A stretch of DNA of 64,000 nt from NCBI RefSeq assembly GCF_005780185.1, contig NZ_VBUI01000024.1, forward strand, positions 1 to 64,000. The letters are read 5' to 3'. Positions 56,411 to 64,000 of this stretch are shown here, one piece after another; the stretch's first letter is position 1; every line of letters begins with the position of its first letter. The notes below the pieces were generated by a model. It saw nothing but the letters and a program-made list of their open reading frames with translations. It did not search any database and was not told where the DNA came from. This DNA comes from Halomonas urmiana (GTDB taxonomy: Bacteria > Pseudomonadota > Gammaproteobacteria > Pseudomonadales > Halomonadaceae). Position numbers and translations under genes: made by a program.

Positions 56411-58096
56411 ATGAAAGAGACCATCATCGCGCTGCTCGAGGACGCCCTGGACAACCTCCGGCAACAGGGCGTCGTGCCCGCCGAGATCGCCCCCACCATC
56501 AAGGTCGATCCGACCCGCGACAAGGCGCATGGCGACTACGCCACCAACCTCGCGCTGATGCTGGCGAAACCGGCCGGAAAGAAGCCCCGCGAGCTGGCCG
56601 AGGCCCTGGTCGCCGCGCTGCCCGAAAGCGACGCCGTGCAGAAGGTGGAGATCGCCGGGCCTGGCTTCGTCAACTTCTTCGCCGCCACCGATGCCGCCGC
56701 CCAGGTGGTGCGCCAGGTGCTCGAGGCCGGCGATGCCTTCGGCCGCAACCTGGCGGGCCAGGGGCGCAAGGTGCAGGTGGAGTTCGTCTCCGCCAATCCG
56801 ACCGGGCCGCTGCACGTCGGCCACGGCCGCGGGGCGGCGATCGGCGACTGCATCTGCCGTCTGTTGGAGGCCACCGGCCACGACGTGACCCGCGAGTTCT
56901 ACTACAACGACGCCGGCGCCCAGATCGCCAACCTGGCGCGTTCGGTGCAGGCGCGAGTGCAGGGCATCGATCCCGGCGATGCGGGCTGGCCCGAGGATGG
57001 CTACCGCGGCGGCTACATCATCGATGTGGCCAACAGCTATCTGGCCGGCGAGACCGTGCACGCCGACGACCGCCACGTCACCGGCGCCGGCGACCCGGAC
57101 GACCTCGAGGCCATCCGCGACTTCGCCGTGGCCTACCTGCGTCGCGAGCAGGATCTGGACCTCAAGGCCTTCGGCGTCGAATTCGACGTCTACTTCCTGG
57201 AGTCCTCGCTCTACGAGCAGGGCAAGGTCGAGGCCGCGGCCGAGCGGCTGATCGAGAAGGGCCACACCTTTGAACAGGACGGCGCCCTGTGGCTGCGCAC
57301 CACCGACTTCGGTGATGACAAGGACCGCGTGATGCGCAAGTCCGACGGCCAGTACACCTACTTCCTGCCCGACGTCGCCTACCACCTCGACAAGTGGCAG
57401 CGCGGCTTCACCACGGTGATCAACGAGCAGGGCGCCGACCACCACTCCACCGTGACCCGGGTGCGCGCCGGGTTGCAGGCCCTCGAGGCCGGCATACCCC
57501 AGGGCTGGCCCGACTACGTGCTGCACCAGATGGTGATGGTCACCCGCTCCGGAGTCGAGGTAAAGCTCTCCAAGCGCGCCGGCAGCTACGTCACGGTGCG
57601 CGACCTGATCGACGAGGTGGGACGCGACGCCACGCGCTTCTTCCTGGCCGCCCGCCGCGCCGACTCCCAGCTGACCTTCGACATCGACCTGGCCCGCTCG
57701 CAGTCCAACGACAACCCGGTCTACTACGTGCAGTACGCCCATGCGCGGGTCTGCAGCATGCTGCGCCGCGCCGACGCCGAAGGCCTGCCCTTCGACCATG
57801 AGCTCGCTATGGCTCAGCTCGCGCTGCTCGACAGCGACCAGGAGAAGGCGGTGCTCAACCGCCTGGCCCGCTACCCCGAGGTGGTCGCCCACGCCGCCGC
57901 CGCCCACGAGCCGCAGCAGATCGCCCAGTACCTGCTCGACCTCGCCGCCGACTTCCACACCTGCTACAACGCCGTGAAGGTAATGGTCGACGCCGATGCC
58001 CCGCGCAACGCCCGCCTGGCGCTGGGCCTGGCCACTCGCCAGGTGCTGCGCAACGGCCTCGACCTGATGGGTGTCGGCGCGCCCGAGGAGATGTAA
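56411..58096 (+). CDS. argS: Arginine-tRNA ligase
   Basis: ArgS charges tRNA-Arg. The 561-residue class I enzyme has an N-terminal Add-1 domain and the HIGH-type motif HVGH (H135 region, [13 protein letters not shown]). The KMSK equivalent lies in [14 protein letters not shown]. The helical anticodon-binding domain ends in [18 protein letters not shown]. It lies between priA and the SPOR gene, as in Pseudomonas. Confidence 0.97.
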   Translation: MKETIIALLEDALDNLRQQGVVPAEIAPTIKVDPTRDKAHGDYATNLALMLAKPAGKKPRELAEALVAALPESDAVQKVEIAGPGFVNFFAATDAAAQVVRQVLEAGDAFGRNLAGQGRKVQVEFVSANPTGPLHVGHGRGAAIGDCICRLLEATGHDVTREFYYNDAGAQIANLARSVQARVQGIDPGDAGWPEDGYRGGYIIDVANSYLAGETVHADDRHVTGAGDPDDLEAIRDFAVAYLRREQDLDLKAFGVEFDVYFLESSLYEQGKVEAAAERLIEKGHTFEQDGALWLRTTDFGDDKDRVMRKSDGQYTYFLPDVAYHLDKWQRGFTTVINEQGADHHSTVTRVRAGLQALEAGIPQGWPDYVLHQMVMVTRSGVEVKLSKRAGSYVTVRDLIDEVGRDATRFFLAARRADSQLTFDIDLARSQSNDNPVYYVQYAHARVCSMLRRADAEGLPFDHELAMAQLALLDSDQEKAVLNRLARYPEVVAHAAAAHEPQQIAQYLLDLAADFHTCYNAVKVMVDADAPRNARLALGLATRQVLRNGLDLMGVGAPEEM

Positions 58097-58099
58097 GCC

Positions 58100-58831
58100 A
58101 TGGCCACCCGGAAGCCTCCCGCCAAGAAGCGCGGCGCCACCAGCACGCCGCGCCGGCGTGCCGCACCGCCCCCGCGCCGGGGCGTGCCGGGCTGGCTGTG
58201 GGGACTGGCCGGCCTGGTGGCCGGCTTCCTGCTGGCCCAGCACCAGCACGGCACCGCGCCCTGGCAGGACAGCGACTCGCCGCTGGCGAAGGTGCTCTCC
58301 CAGCCGGAGGGCCGCGAGGCGTCCCAGCAAGAGCCGAGTACCGAGACGCCCGACGAGCCGCCGATGCCGACCTTCGAGTTCTACACCCTGCTGCCGGAAT
58401 CCGAGGTGATCGCCCCGGGCGGCAAGGTGCCAAGTTCCACGGCGACCCCGCCGCCGCGCCCCGAGCCGGCCCAGGCCGCGCCGGAGCCAGCCGCCTCGGC
58501 CTCCAGCGACGACCCCATCGCCCGGGTGATCGCCGCCAACATGGAGGCCGACGAGACCGCACGGCCCGCCGCAGCGAACGCCTCGGACGCCGATGCTCGC
58601 TTCGTGTTGCAGGCCGCCTCCTTCCGCGAGGCCAGCGATGCCGACCGGCTGGCCGGTCGTCTCAAGGACTTCGGCCTGCTGGCCAAGATCAGCGAGGTCA
58701 AGACCGGTGGCGGCGACACCTGGCACCGCGTCCAGGTCGGCCCCTACAGTGACCGGCGCGAGCTCAATCGCGCCCAGGACCTGATGACCACCCAGGGCAT
58801 CGAACCACTGCTGATCCAGCTGCAGAACTGA
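58100..58831 (+). CDS. FtsN-like SPOR-domain cell division protein
   Basis: The 243-residue product has a basic cytoplasmic N terminus (residues 1-28) and one membrane helix (about 29-47). A Pro/Ala-rich periplasmic linker follows. A C-terminal SPOR domain (about 165-243; [24 protein letters not shown] and [15 protein letters not shown]) binds denuded glycan at the septum. The layout and the place before hslVU match FtsN. The short essential FtsN helices are not clear to me, so the symbol is left open. It starts 4 bases after argS. Confidence 0.88.
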   Translation: MATRKPPAKKRGATSTPRRRAAPPPRRGVPGWLWGLAGLVAGFLLAQHQHGTAPWQDSDSPLAKVLSQPEGREASQQEPSTETPDEPPMPTFEFYTLLPESEVIAPGGKVPSSTATPPPRPEPAQAAPEPAASASSDDPIARVIAANMEADETARPAAANASDADARFVLQAASFREASDADRLAGRLKDFGLLAKISEVKTGGGDTWHRVQVGPYSDRRELNRAQDLMTTQGIEPLLIQLQN

Positions 58832-58857
58832 CGCGCCCACCGTGGGACACGACCAAG

Positions 58858-58885
58858 GTTGAATTCCACGCGCCCCGCCCGCACT
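58858..58885 (+). promoter_or_regulatory. Possible sigma-32 heat-shock promoter of hslVU
   Basis: GTTGAAT (58858-58864) resembles the sigma-32 -35 CTTGAAA. CCCGCACT (58878-58885) resembles the -10 CCCCATNT at a 13-base spacing. hslVU is under sigma-32 in E. coli. The match is partial. Confidence 0.35.
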
Positions 58886-58903
58886 TCCCCCAGAGTTCAC
58901 CCC

Positions 58904-58928
58904 GGCGCCTCGGTTCGACCGAGGCGCC
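58904..58928 (+). promoter_or_regulatory. Perfect hairpin in the hslVU leader
   Basis: GGCGCCTCGGT and its exact complement with a TCG loop lie 44 bases before the hslV start. No T-run follows, so it is unlikely to be a terminator. An mRNA-stabilising leader stem-loop is a better reading; I recall one reported for E. coli hslVU. Confidence 0.6.
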
Positions 58929-58971
58929 GCCAGTCATCGGGAGCTTTTCCCTCCCCCAAGGAGTCCCCTCC

Positions 58972-59490
58972 ATGACCACGATCGTTTCCGTGCGCCGCGG
59001 CGACCAGGTGGCGCTGGCCGGTGACGGCCAGGTCTCGCTGGGCAACACCGTGATGAAGGGCAACGCCAGCAAGGTGCGTCGCCTCTACCACGGCCAGGTG
59101 CTGGCCGGCTTCGCCGGCGGCACCGCCGACGCCTTCACCCTCTTCGAACGCTTCGAGGCCCAGCTCGAGAAGTACCAGGGCAACCTGGTCAAGGCCGCCG
59201 TGGAGCTGGCCAAGGACTGGCGCACCGACCGCGCCCTGCGCCGCCTGGAGGCGCTGCTCGCCGTGGCCAACAAGGACGCCTCGCTGATCATCACCGGCAA
59301 CGGCGACGTGGTGGAGCCCGAACGTGGGATCATCGCCATCGGCTCCGGCGGCAACTATGCGCTGTCGGCGGCCCGCGCCCTGCTGGAGAACACCGACCTG
59401 CCGGCCCGCGAGATCACCGAGAAGTCCCTGGCCATCGCCGGCGACATCTGCGTGTTCACCAACCACAACGTCACGCTGGAAGAGCTCTAA
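58972..59490 (+). CDS. hslV: ATP-dependent protease peptidase subunit HslV
   Basis: HslV is a cytoplasmic proteasome-like peptidase. The 172-residue product begins MTTIVSVRR; removal of Met exposes the catalytic Thr2. Further family motifs are [39 protein letters not shown] and [14 protein letters not shown]. An AAGGAG ribosome site precedes the ATG. It is paired with hslU, 2 bases downstream. Confidence 0.98.
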   Translation: MTTIVSVRRGDQVALAGDGQVSLGNTVMKGNASKVRRLYHGQVLAGFAGGTADAFTLFERFEAQLEKYQGNLVKAAVELAKDWRTDRALRRLEALLAVANKDASLIITGNGDVVEPERGIIAIGSGGNYALSAARALLENTDLPAREITEKSLAIAGDICVFTNHNVTLEEL

Positions 59491-59492
59491 TC

Positions 59493-60815
59493 ATGACCCG
59501 GATGACCCCCCGCGAGATCGTCCATGCCCTGGACCAGTACATCATCGGCCAGCAGGACGCCAAACGCGCCGTGGCCGTGGCCCTGCGCAACCGCTGGCGG
59601 CGCATGCAGCTCGACGGCGAGCTGCGCCACGAGGTGACGCCCAAGAACATCCTGATGATCGGCCCCACGGGCGTTGGCAAGACCGAGATCGCCCGCCGCC
59701 TGGCCAAGCTGGCCGGCGCCCCCTTCATCAAGGTGGAGGCCACCAAGTTCACCGAGGTGGGCTACGTGGGCCGCGACGTCGAGTCGATCATCCGCGACCT
59801 GACCGAGGCCGCCATCAAGCTGGTCCGCGAGCAGGCCAAGGACGAGGTCGGCCACCGCGCCGAGGACGCCGCCGAGGAGCGCATCCTCGATGCCCTGCTG
59901 CCGCCGCCCCGCGGCCAGGAAAACGAGCCGCGCCAGGACAGCTCGACCCGCCAGCTGTTCCGCAAGAAGCTGCGCGAGGGGCAGCTCGACGACAAGGAGA
60001 TCGACATCGAGGTCACGCCCCAGGGCCCCGGCGTGGACATCACCACCCCGCCGGGCATGGAGGAGATGACCAGCCAGCTGCAGAACCTGTTCGCCGGCAT
60101 GGGCAAGCAGAAGAGCGAGACGCGCCGGGTCGCGGTGAAAGACGCCCTCGGCCTACTGCGTGACGAGGAGGCCGGCAAGCTGGTCAACGAGGACGACATC
60201 AAGAGCCGCGCCATCGAGGCGGTGGAGCAGAACGGCATCGTCTTCCTCGACGAGATCGACAAGGTCTCCAAGGGCAGTGGCCAGTCCAGCGGCGGCGAGG
60301 TCTCCCGCGAGGGCGTGCAGCGCGACCTGCTGCCGTTGATCGAGGGCTCCACGGTCTCCACCAAGTACGGCATGGTCAAGACCGATCATATCCTCTTCAT
60401 CGCCTCCGGTGCCTTCCACCTGTCGCGCCCCTCGGACCTGATCCCGGAGCTGCAGGGCCGCCTGCCGATCCGCGTCGAGCTCAACGCCCTGACCCCGGAC
60501 GACTTCAAGCGCATCCTCACCGAGCCCTCCGCAGCGCTGACTAAGCAGTACCAGGCGCTACTGGCCACCGAGGGGCTCGACGTCGCCTTCACCGAGGATG
60601 GCATCGCGCGGATCGCCGAGATCGCCTGGAAGGTCAACGAAGGCACCGAGAACATCGGCGCACGCCGCCTGCACACCGTGATGGAGCGCCTGCTCGAGGA
60701 GGCCTCCTACCTGGGCGGCGACTTCGGCCGCCCGCTGTCGATCGACGCCGCCTACGTCGACTCCCAGCTCGGCGAGCTGGCGATGGACGAGGACCTGTCG
60801 CGGTATATTCTTTGA
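59493..60815 (+). CDS. hslU: ATP-dependent protease ATPase subunit HslU
   Basis: HslU is the AAA+ unfoldase of HslUV. The 440-residue product has Walker [10 protein letters not shown] (residues 57-65), the GYVGRDVES pore loop, and an I domain (about 110-240). Walker B is [10 protein letters not shown], and the C terminus ends SRYIL, which docks into HslV. It follows hslV with a 2-base gap. Confidence 0.98.
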   Translation: MTRMTPREIVHALDQYIIGQQDAKRAVAVALRNRWRRMQLDGELRHEVTPKNILMIGPTGVGKTEIARRLAKLAGAPFIKVEATKFTEVGYVGRDVESIIRDLTEAAIKLVREQAKDEVGHRAEDAAEERILDALLPPPRGQENEPRQDSSTRQLFRKKLREGQLDDKEIDIEVTPQGPGVDITTPPGMEEMTSQLQNLFAGMGKQKSETRRVAVKDALGLLRDEEAGKLVNEDDIKSRAIEAVEQNGIVFLDEIDKVSKGSGQSSGGEVSREGVQRDLLPLIEGSTVSTKYGMVKTDHILFIASGAFHLSRPSDLIPELQGRLPIRVELNALTPDDFKRILTEPSAALTKQYQALLATEGLDVAFTEDGIARIAEIAWKVNEGTENIGARRLHTVMERLLEEASYLGGDFGRPLSIDAAYVDSQLGELAMDEDLSRYIL

Positions 60816-60817
60816 AC

Positions 60818-60848
60818 GAGCTATAAGCTGTAAGCTTGAAGCCAGAAG
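60818..60848. repeat. Heptamer array, left arm of repeat C
   Basis: Units GAGCTAT, AAGCTGT, AAGCTTG and AAGCCAG, then AAG, begin two bases after the hslU stop. A short stem CGCCG/CGGCG follows at 60851-60865. Confidence 0.75.
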
Positions 60849-60900
60849 AACGCCGCTGCGCGGCGAAAGGCTGGAAGCCATAACCTCACTTGGGAGTTAA

Positions 60901-60934
60901 CTTCCAGCTTACAGCTTCAGGCTTACGGCTCACC
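60901..60934. repeat. Heptamer array, right arm of repeat C
   Basis: Units CTTCCAG, CTTACAG, CTTCAGG and CTTACGG, then CTCACC, are inverted relative to 60818-60848. The two arms could pair into an imperfect stem of about 28 bases. Confidence 0.75.
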
Positions 60935-60944
60935 GAAGGTGCTT

Positions 60945-61328
60945 ATGACAGCCCCCATCCCCACCAACGTGCACTACCACCGCAAGGAGCGCGAGCTCGA
61001 GCTCACCTACGCCGAGGGCGAGTCCTATCGGCTGTCGGTGGAGTACCTGCGCGTCTTCTCACCCTCCGCCGAGGTCCGCGGCCACGGTCCCGACTCTGCC
61101 ACCCTGCAGGTGGGCAAGAAGGACGTCGGCCTGAAGGACATCACCCAAACCGGCCGCTACGCCCTCAAGTTGCACTTCGACGACGGCCACGACAGCGGGC
61201 TCTTCAGCTGGGACTACCTCTACGACCTGATCCGCCGCCGCGAGGCCAACTGGGCCGACTACCTGCGCCGGCTCGAGGAAGCGGGCGCCTCGCGCGAGCC
61301 GCTGGGCATCGAGATCAAACAGCTGTAG
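60945..61328 (+). CDS. DUF971 (gamma-butyrobetaine hydroxylase-like N-terminal domain) protein
   Basis: The 127-residue product matches the small DUF971 family: [39 protein letters not shown], and the C-terminal [20 protein letters not shown]. The family shares a fold with the N-terminal zinc domain of gamma-butyrobetaine dioxygenase and is linked by some to iron-sulfur proteins. The molecular role is not settled. The ATG at 60945 has GAAGG upstream. It lies between hslU and ubiE; in Pseudomonas the pha genes lie between these neighbours and are absent here. Confidence 0.88.
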   Translation: MTAPIPTNVHYHRKERELELTYAEGESYRLSVEYLRVFSPSAEVRGHGPDSATLQVGKKDVGLKDITQTGRYALKLHFDDGHDSGLFSWDYLYDLIRRREANWADYLRRLEEAGASREPLGIEIKQL

Positions 61329-61429
61329 GGGTGGCGTCAAGACAATCGCCATGGGGGGAGGCTACAATGGCGCCCATCGGCAAGGCCGCAAGGCCCGCCC
61401 CCACCGCAGCGATTCGGGAGCCCCACGGC

Positions 61430-62185
61430 ATGAGCGCCAGTGACAAGCACACCACCCACTTCGGCTACCAGGAAGTCCCGGTCGAGGAAAAAGCCTCTCG
61501 CGTGGCCCACGTCTTCCATTCGGTAGCGGCTCGCTACGACATCATGAACGACCTGATGTCGCTGGGCATCCACCGCTTGTGGAAGCGCCTGGCCATCGAG
61601 CGCTCCGGCGTGCGTCCCGGCCACAGCGTGCTCGACATCGCCGGCGGCACCGGCGACCTCACGGCCAAGTTCTCGCGCATGGTGGGGCCGCGCGGTCGGG
61701 TGGTGCTGGCCGACATCAACGAATCCATGCTGCGGGTCGGGCGCGACAAGCTGCTCGACCACGGCGTCGGCGGCAACGTCGAGTACGTGCAGGCCAACGC
61801 CGAGTGCCTGCCCTTCCCCGACAACAGCTTCGACTGCATCACCATCGCCTTCGGCCTGCGCAACGTCACCGACAAGGATGCCGCCCTGCGTTCCATGGCT
61901 CGGGTGCTCAAGCCGGGCGGGCGCCTGCTGGTGCTGGAGTTCTCGAAGCCGGGCAATCCCCTGTTCTCCAAGGCCTACGACGAGTACTCCTTCCGCCTAC
62001 TGCCGAAGATCGGCGAACTGGTGGCCAGCGACGGCGAGAGCTACCGCTACCTGGCCGAGTCGATCCGCATGCATCCCGATCAGAAGACCCTCAAGGCCAT
62101 GATGGAGGGCGCGGGACTCGAGCGGGTCGAGTACACCAACCTTACCGGGGGCATCGTCGCCCTGCACCGCGGCATCAAGCTGTGA
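61430..62185 (+). CDS. ubiE: Ubiquinone/menaquinone C-methyltransferase UbiE
   Basis: UbiE methylates the quinone ring in ubiquinone (and menaquinone) synthesis. The 251-residue product has [39 protein letters not shown], the SAM-binding [11 protein letters not shown] (residues 67-77), and [10 protein letters not shown]. The ATG at 61430 gives the family N terminus; the longer frame runs through the DUF971 gene. It leads a ubiE-ubiJ-ubiB group. Confidence 0.96.
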   Translation: MSASDKHTTHFGYQEVPVEEKASRVAHVFHSVAARYDIMNDLMSLGIHRLWKRLAIERSGVRPGHSVLDIAGGTGDLTAKFSRMVGPRGRVVLADINESMLRVGRDKLLDHGVGGNVEYVQANAECLPFPDNSFDCITIAFGLRNVTDKDAALRSMARVLKPGGRLLVLEFSKPGNPLFSKAYDEYSFRLLPKIGELVASDGESYRYLAESIRMHPDQKTLKAMMEGAGLERVEYTNLTGGIVALHRGIKL

Positions 62186-62189
62186 GGGC

Positions 62190-62849
62190 ATGATGTCGCT
62201 GTCTCCCACTCTGCTGCTGGCCGGTCTCGAACGTACCCTCAATGCCCTGCTCGCCCGGGATCCCGCGGCGCCGTCGCGGCTGGCCCGGCTGGCCGGCCAG
62301 CGCATCCTGCTGCGCCTGGAGCGGCCCGCCCTGGCGCTGGCCCTGCACTTCCACCCGGCGGGCATCGACCTGCTGCGCCCCGACCTGACCGACGAGACAG
62401 TCTTCGACGAGGCGGCCTTCGACGCGGTGGTCGAACTGGATGCCGAGACCCTCGGCGAGCTGCTCGGCGGTGCTCCCATCGAGCGCCTGATGTTCCAGGG
62501 CAAGCTCGCCGTGCGCGGACGCACCCACCTGCTGGAGGCGACCCGCGACCTGCTGTTCGACCTCGATCTCGACTGGGAGGGCGAGCTCGCCCGCTGGATC
62601 GGCGATATCCCCGCCCATAGCCTGGCCGAGGGCGTGCGCAGCCTCTCCCAGTGGGGGCTGCGCACCCGCCAGGAGCTCTGCGCCGATGTCGGCGAGTACG
62701 TCTTCGAGGAGGCGCGCCTGCTGCCGGGACGCCACCAGCTCGAGGCGCTGCGCGATCACATGACCGAGCTGGAGATCGCCACCGACCACACCGAGGCCCG
62801 CCTGGCCCGGCTGCGCCGTCGCCTGGCCGCGGCGGAGGCGCCTTCATGA
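62190..62849 (+). CDS. ubiJ: Ubiquinone biosynthesis accessory factor UbiJ
   Basis: UbiJ is a lipid-binding SCP2-domain protein of the ubiquinone biosynthesis complex. The 219-residue product has an N-terminal SCP2-like domain ([12 protein letters not shown]) and a C-terminal helical segment (about 170-215) with coiled-coil character. It starts 4 bases after ubiE and overlaps ubiB by 4 bases (ATGA), so the three are probably co-transcribed. Confidence 0.9.
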   Translation: MMSLSPTLLLAGLERTLNALLARDPAAPSRLARLAGQRILLRLERPALALALHFHPAGIDLLRPDLTDETVFDEAAFDAVVELDAETLGELLGGAPIERLMFQGKLAVRGRTHLLEATRDLLFDLDLDWEGELARWIGDIPAHSLAEGVRSLSQWGLRTRQELCADVGEYVFEEARLLPGRHQLEALRDHMTELEIATDHTEARLARLRRRLAAAEAPS

Positions 62850-64000
62850 TCCTGAGACTGGCGCGCATCGTCTGGGTGATCACTCGCTTCCGCCTCGACA
62901 CCCTGCTACCCCTGGCGCGCCTGCCCTGGTGGCTGCGCGGCCTGTTCCTGCTCTCGCCGCTGCGCCTGGTGCCGATCGGCGAACGCTCCCGGGGCGAGCG
63001 CCTGCGCCTCGCCCTGGAATCCCTCGGGCCAATCTTCGTCAAGTTCGGCCAGATGCTCTCGACGCGCCGCGACCTGCTGCCCGAGGACATCGCCAACGAG
63101 CTCCAGCGTCTCCAGGACCAGGTGCCGCCCTTCCCCGGCCACCAGGCCATGGCGCTGGTCGAGGAGGAGCTCGAGATGTCGCTGGAGGAGGCCTTCGCCG
63201 CCTTCGAGCCCGAGCCGCTGGCCTCGGCCTCCGTCGCCCAGGTGCATGCCGCGCGGCTGCACGGCGGCGAGGCCGTGGTGGTCAAGATCATCCGCCCGGG
63301 CATCGATCGGGTGATGCGCCAGGACATGGCGCTGATGTACCGCTTCGCCAGCGTGCTGTCGCGGATTCCCGAGGCGCGCCGCCTACGCCCCGTGGAGGTG
63401 GTCCGCGACTACGAATCCACGCTGTTCGACGAGCTCGACCTGACCAAGGAAGCCGCCAACACCTCCCAGCTCAAGCGCAACTTCAAGAATTCACCGCTGC
63501 TCTACGTGCCGGCCATCCACTGGGAGCTGACCCACCGCCGAGTGATGGTCCAGGAGCGGATCTACGGGGTCCCAGTGGCCGATACCGCGGCGCTGATCGC
63601 CCAGGGCACCAACCTCAAGAAGCTCGCCGAGCGGGGCGTGGAGATCTTCTTCACCCAGGTGTTCCGCGACAACTTCTTCCACGCCGACATGCATCCGGGG
63701 AACATCTTCGTCTCCTACGAGCATCCCGAGGACCCCCAGTACATCGCCATCGACTGCGGCATCGTCGGCAGCCTTACCCGAGAGGACCAGGACTACCTGG
63801 CGCGCAACCTGCTGGCCTTCTTCCATCAGGACTACTACGAGGTGGCCGCCCTGCACATCGAGTCCGGCTGGGTGGGCGAGGAGACTCGCGCCAACGAGTT
63901 TGCCGCGGCGGTGCGCACGGTGTGCGAGCCGATCCTCGAGAAGCCGCTCAAGGATATCTCCTTCGGCCAGGTGCTGCTGGGGCTTTTCCAGACCGCGCGC
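62846..64000 (+). CDS. ubiB: Ubiquinone biosynthesis regulatory kinase-like protein UbiB (partial)
   Basis: The frame is open from the ATG at 62846 to the window end (385 codons; UbiB is usually about 540). It has the UbiB/ADCK features: KxGQ motif [19 protein letters not shown], the Ala-rich loop [23 protein letters not shown], and the metal/catalytic region [12 protein letters not shown] followed by [10 protein letters not shown]. The C-terminal membrane helices lie outside. It is an atypical kinase-like ATPase required for ubiquinone synthesis. Confidence 0.95.
   Translation, partial: MILRLARIVWVITRFRLDTLLPLARLPWWLRGLFLLSPLRLVPIGERSRGERLRLALESLGPIFVKFGQMLSTRRDLLPEDIANELQRLQDQVPPFPGHQAMALVEEELEMSLEEAFAAFEPEPLASASVAQVHAARLHGGEAVVVKIIRPGIDRVMRQDMALMYRFASVLSRIPEARRLRPVEVVRDYESTLFDELDLTKEAANTSQLKRNFKNSPLLYVPAIHWELTHRRVMVQERIYGVPVADTAALIAQGTNLKKLAERGVEIFFTQVFRDNFFHADMHPGNIFVSYEHPEDPQYIAIDCGIVGSLTREDQDYLARNLLAFFHQDYYEVAALHIESGWVGEETRANEFAAAVRTVCEPILEKPLKDISFGQVLLGLFQTAR

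Overview
The window is GC-rich chromosomal DNA from a gammaproteobacterium, most likely a member of the Halomonadaceae (Halomonas/Chromohalobacter type). The assignment rests on gene content and order: SMC rather than MukB, the zipA-smc pair, a nearly complete pilMNOPQ-aroKB block, mutS-fdxA-recA order as in Pseudomonas, a Na+-translocating oxaloacetate decarboxylase, and ubiEJB next to hslVU. It is inferred from general family knowledge, not from a search. Nearly all of the window is core housekeeping sequence. I see no prophage, insertion sequence, CRISPR array or resistance island.

Left third (1-17.5 kb): zipA and smc, then a complete System I cytochrome c maturation operon (ccmABCDEFGHI) with overlapping genes that runs directly into smc. 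A divergent SOS-controlled gene encodes a LexA-like S24 protein without the helix-turn-helix domain, followed by a YigZ-family protein. Next comes oadGAB, the Na+ pump.

Centre (17.5-35 kb): dusC, a DUF1989 gene, a decayed putP fragment, a tRNA-Ser/tRNA-Arg/tRNA-Arg operon, csrA, lysC, alaS, recX, recA (with SOS box), cinA-type amidase, mutS and fdxA. A strong candidate RsmZ/CsrB-type regulatory RNA lies between fdxA and eno, with a GacA-like box about 195 bp upstream. The eno-kdsA-pyrG block follows. csrA and its probable RNA antagonist are therefore in the same window.

Right part (35-64 kb): gltD-gltB (glutamate synthase), aroB-aroK-pilQPONM (type IV pilus alignment complex and shikimate pathway), ponA, a DUF481 outer-membrane protein, maeB, rpmE, priA, argS, an FtsN-like SPOR protein, hslVU, a DUF971 protein, ubiE, ubiJ and the first 385 codons of ubiB, which runs off the end.

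The most notable signals outside genes are the GGA-rich sRNA locus, the SOS-boxed headless LexA gene, a family of inverted 7-bp repeat arrays (AAGCYNN) next to the stop codons of zipA, priA and hslU, a perfect palindrome overlapping the fdxA promoter, and a perfect hairpin in the hslVU leader.
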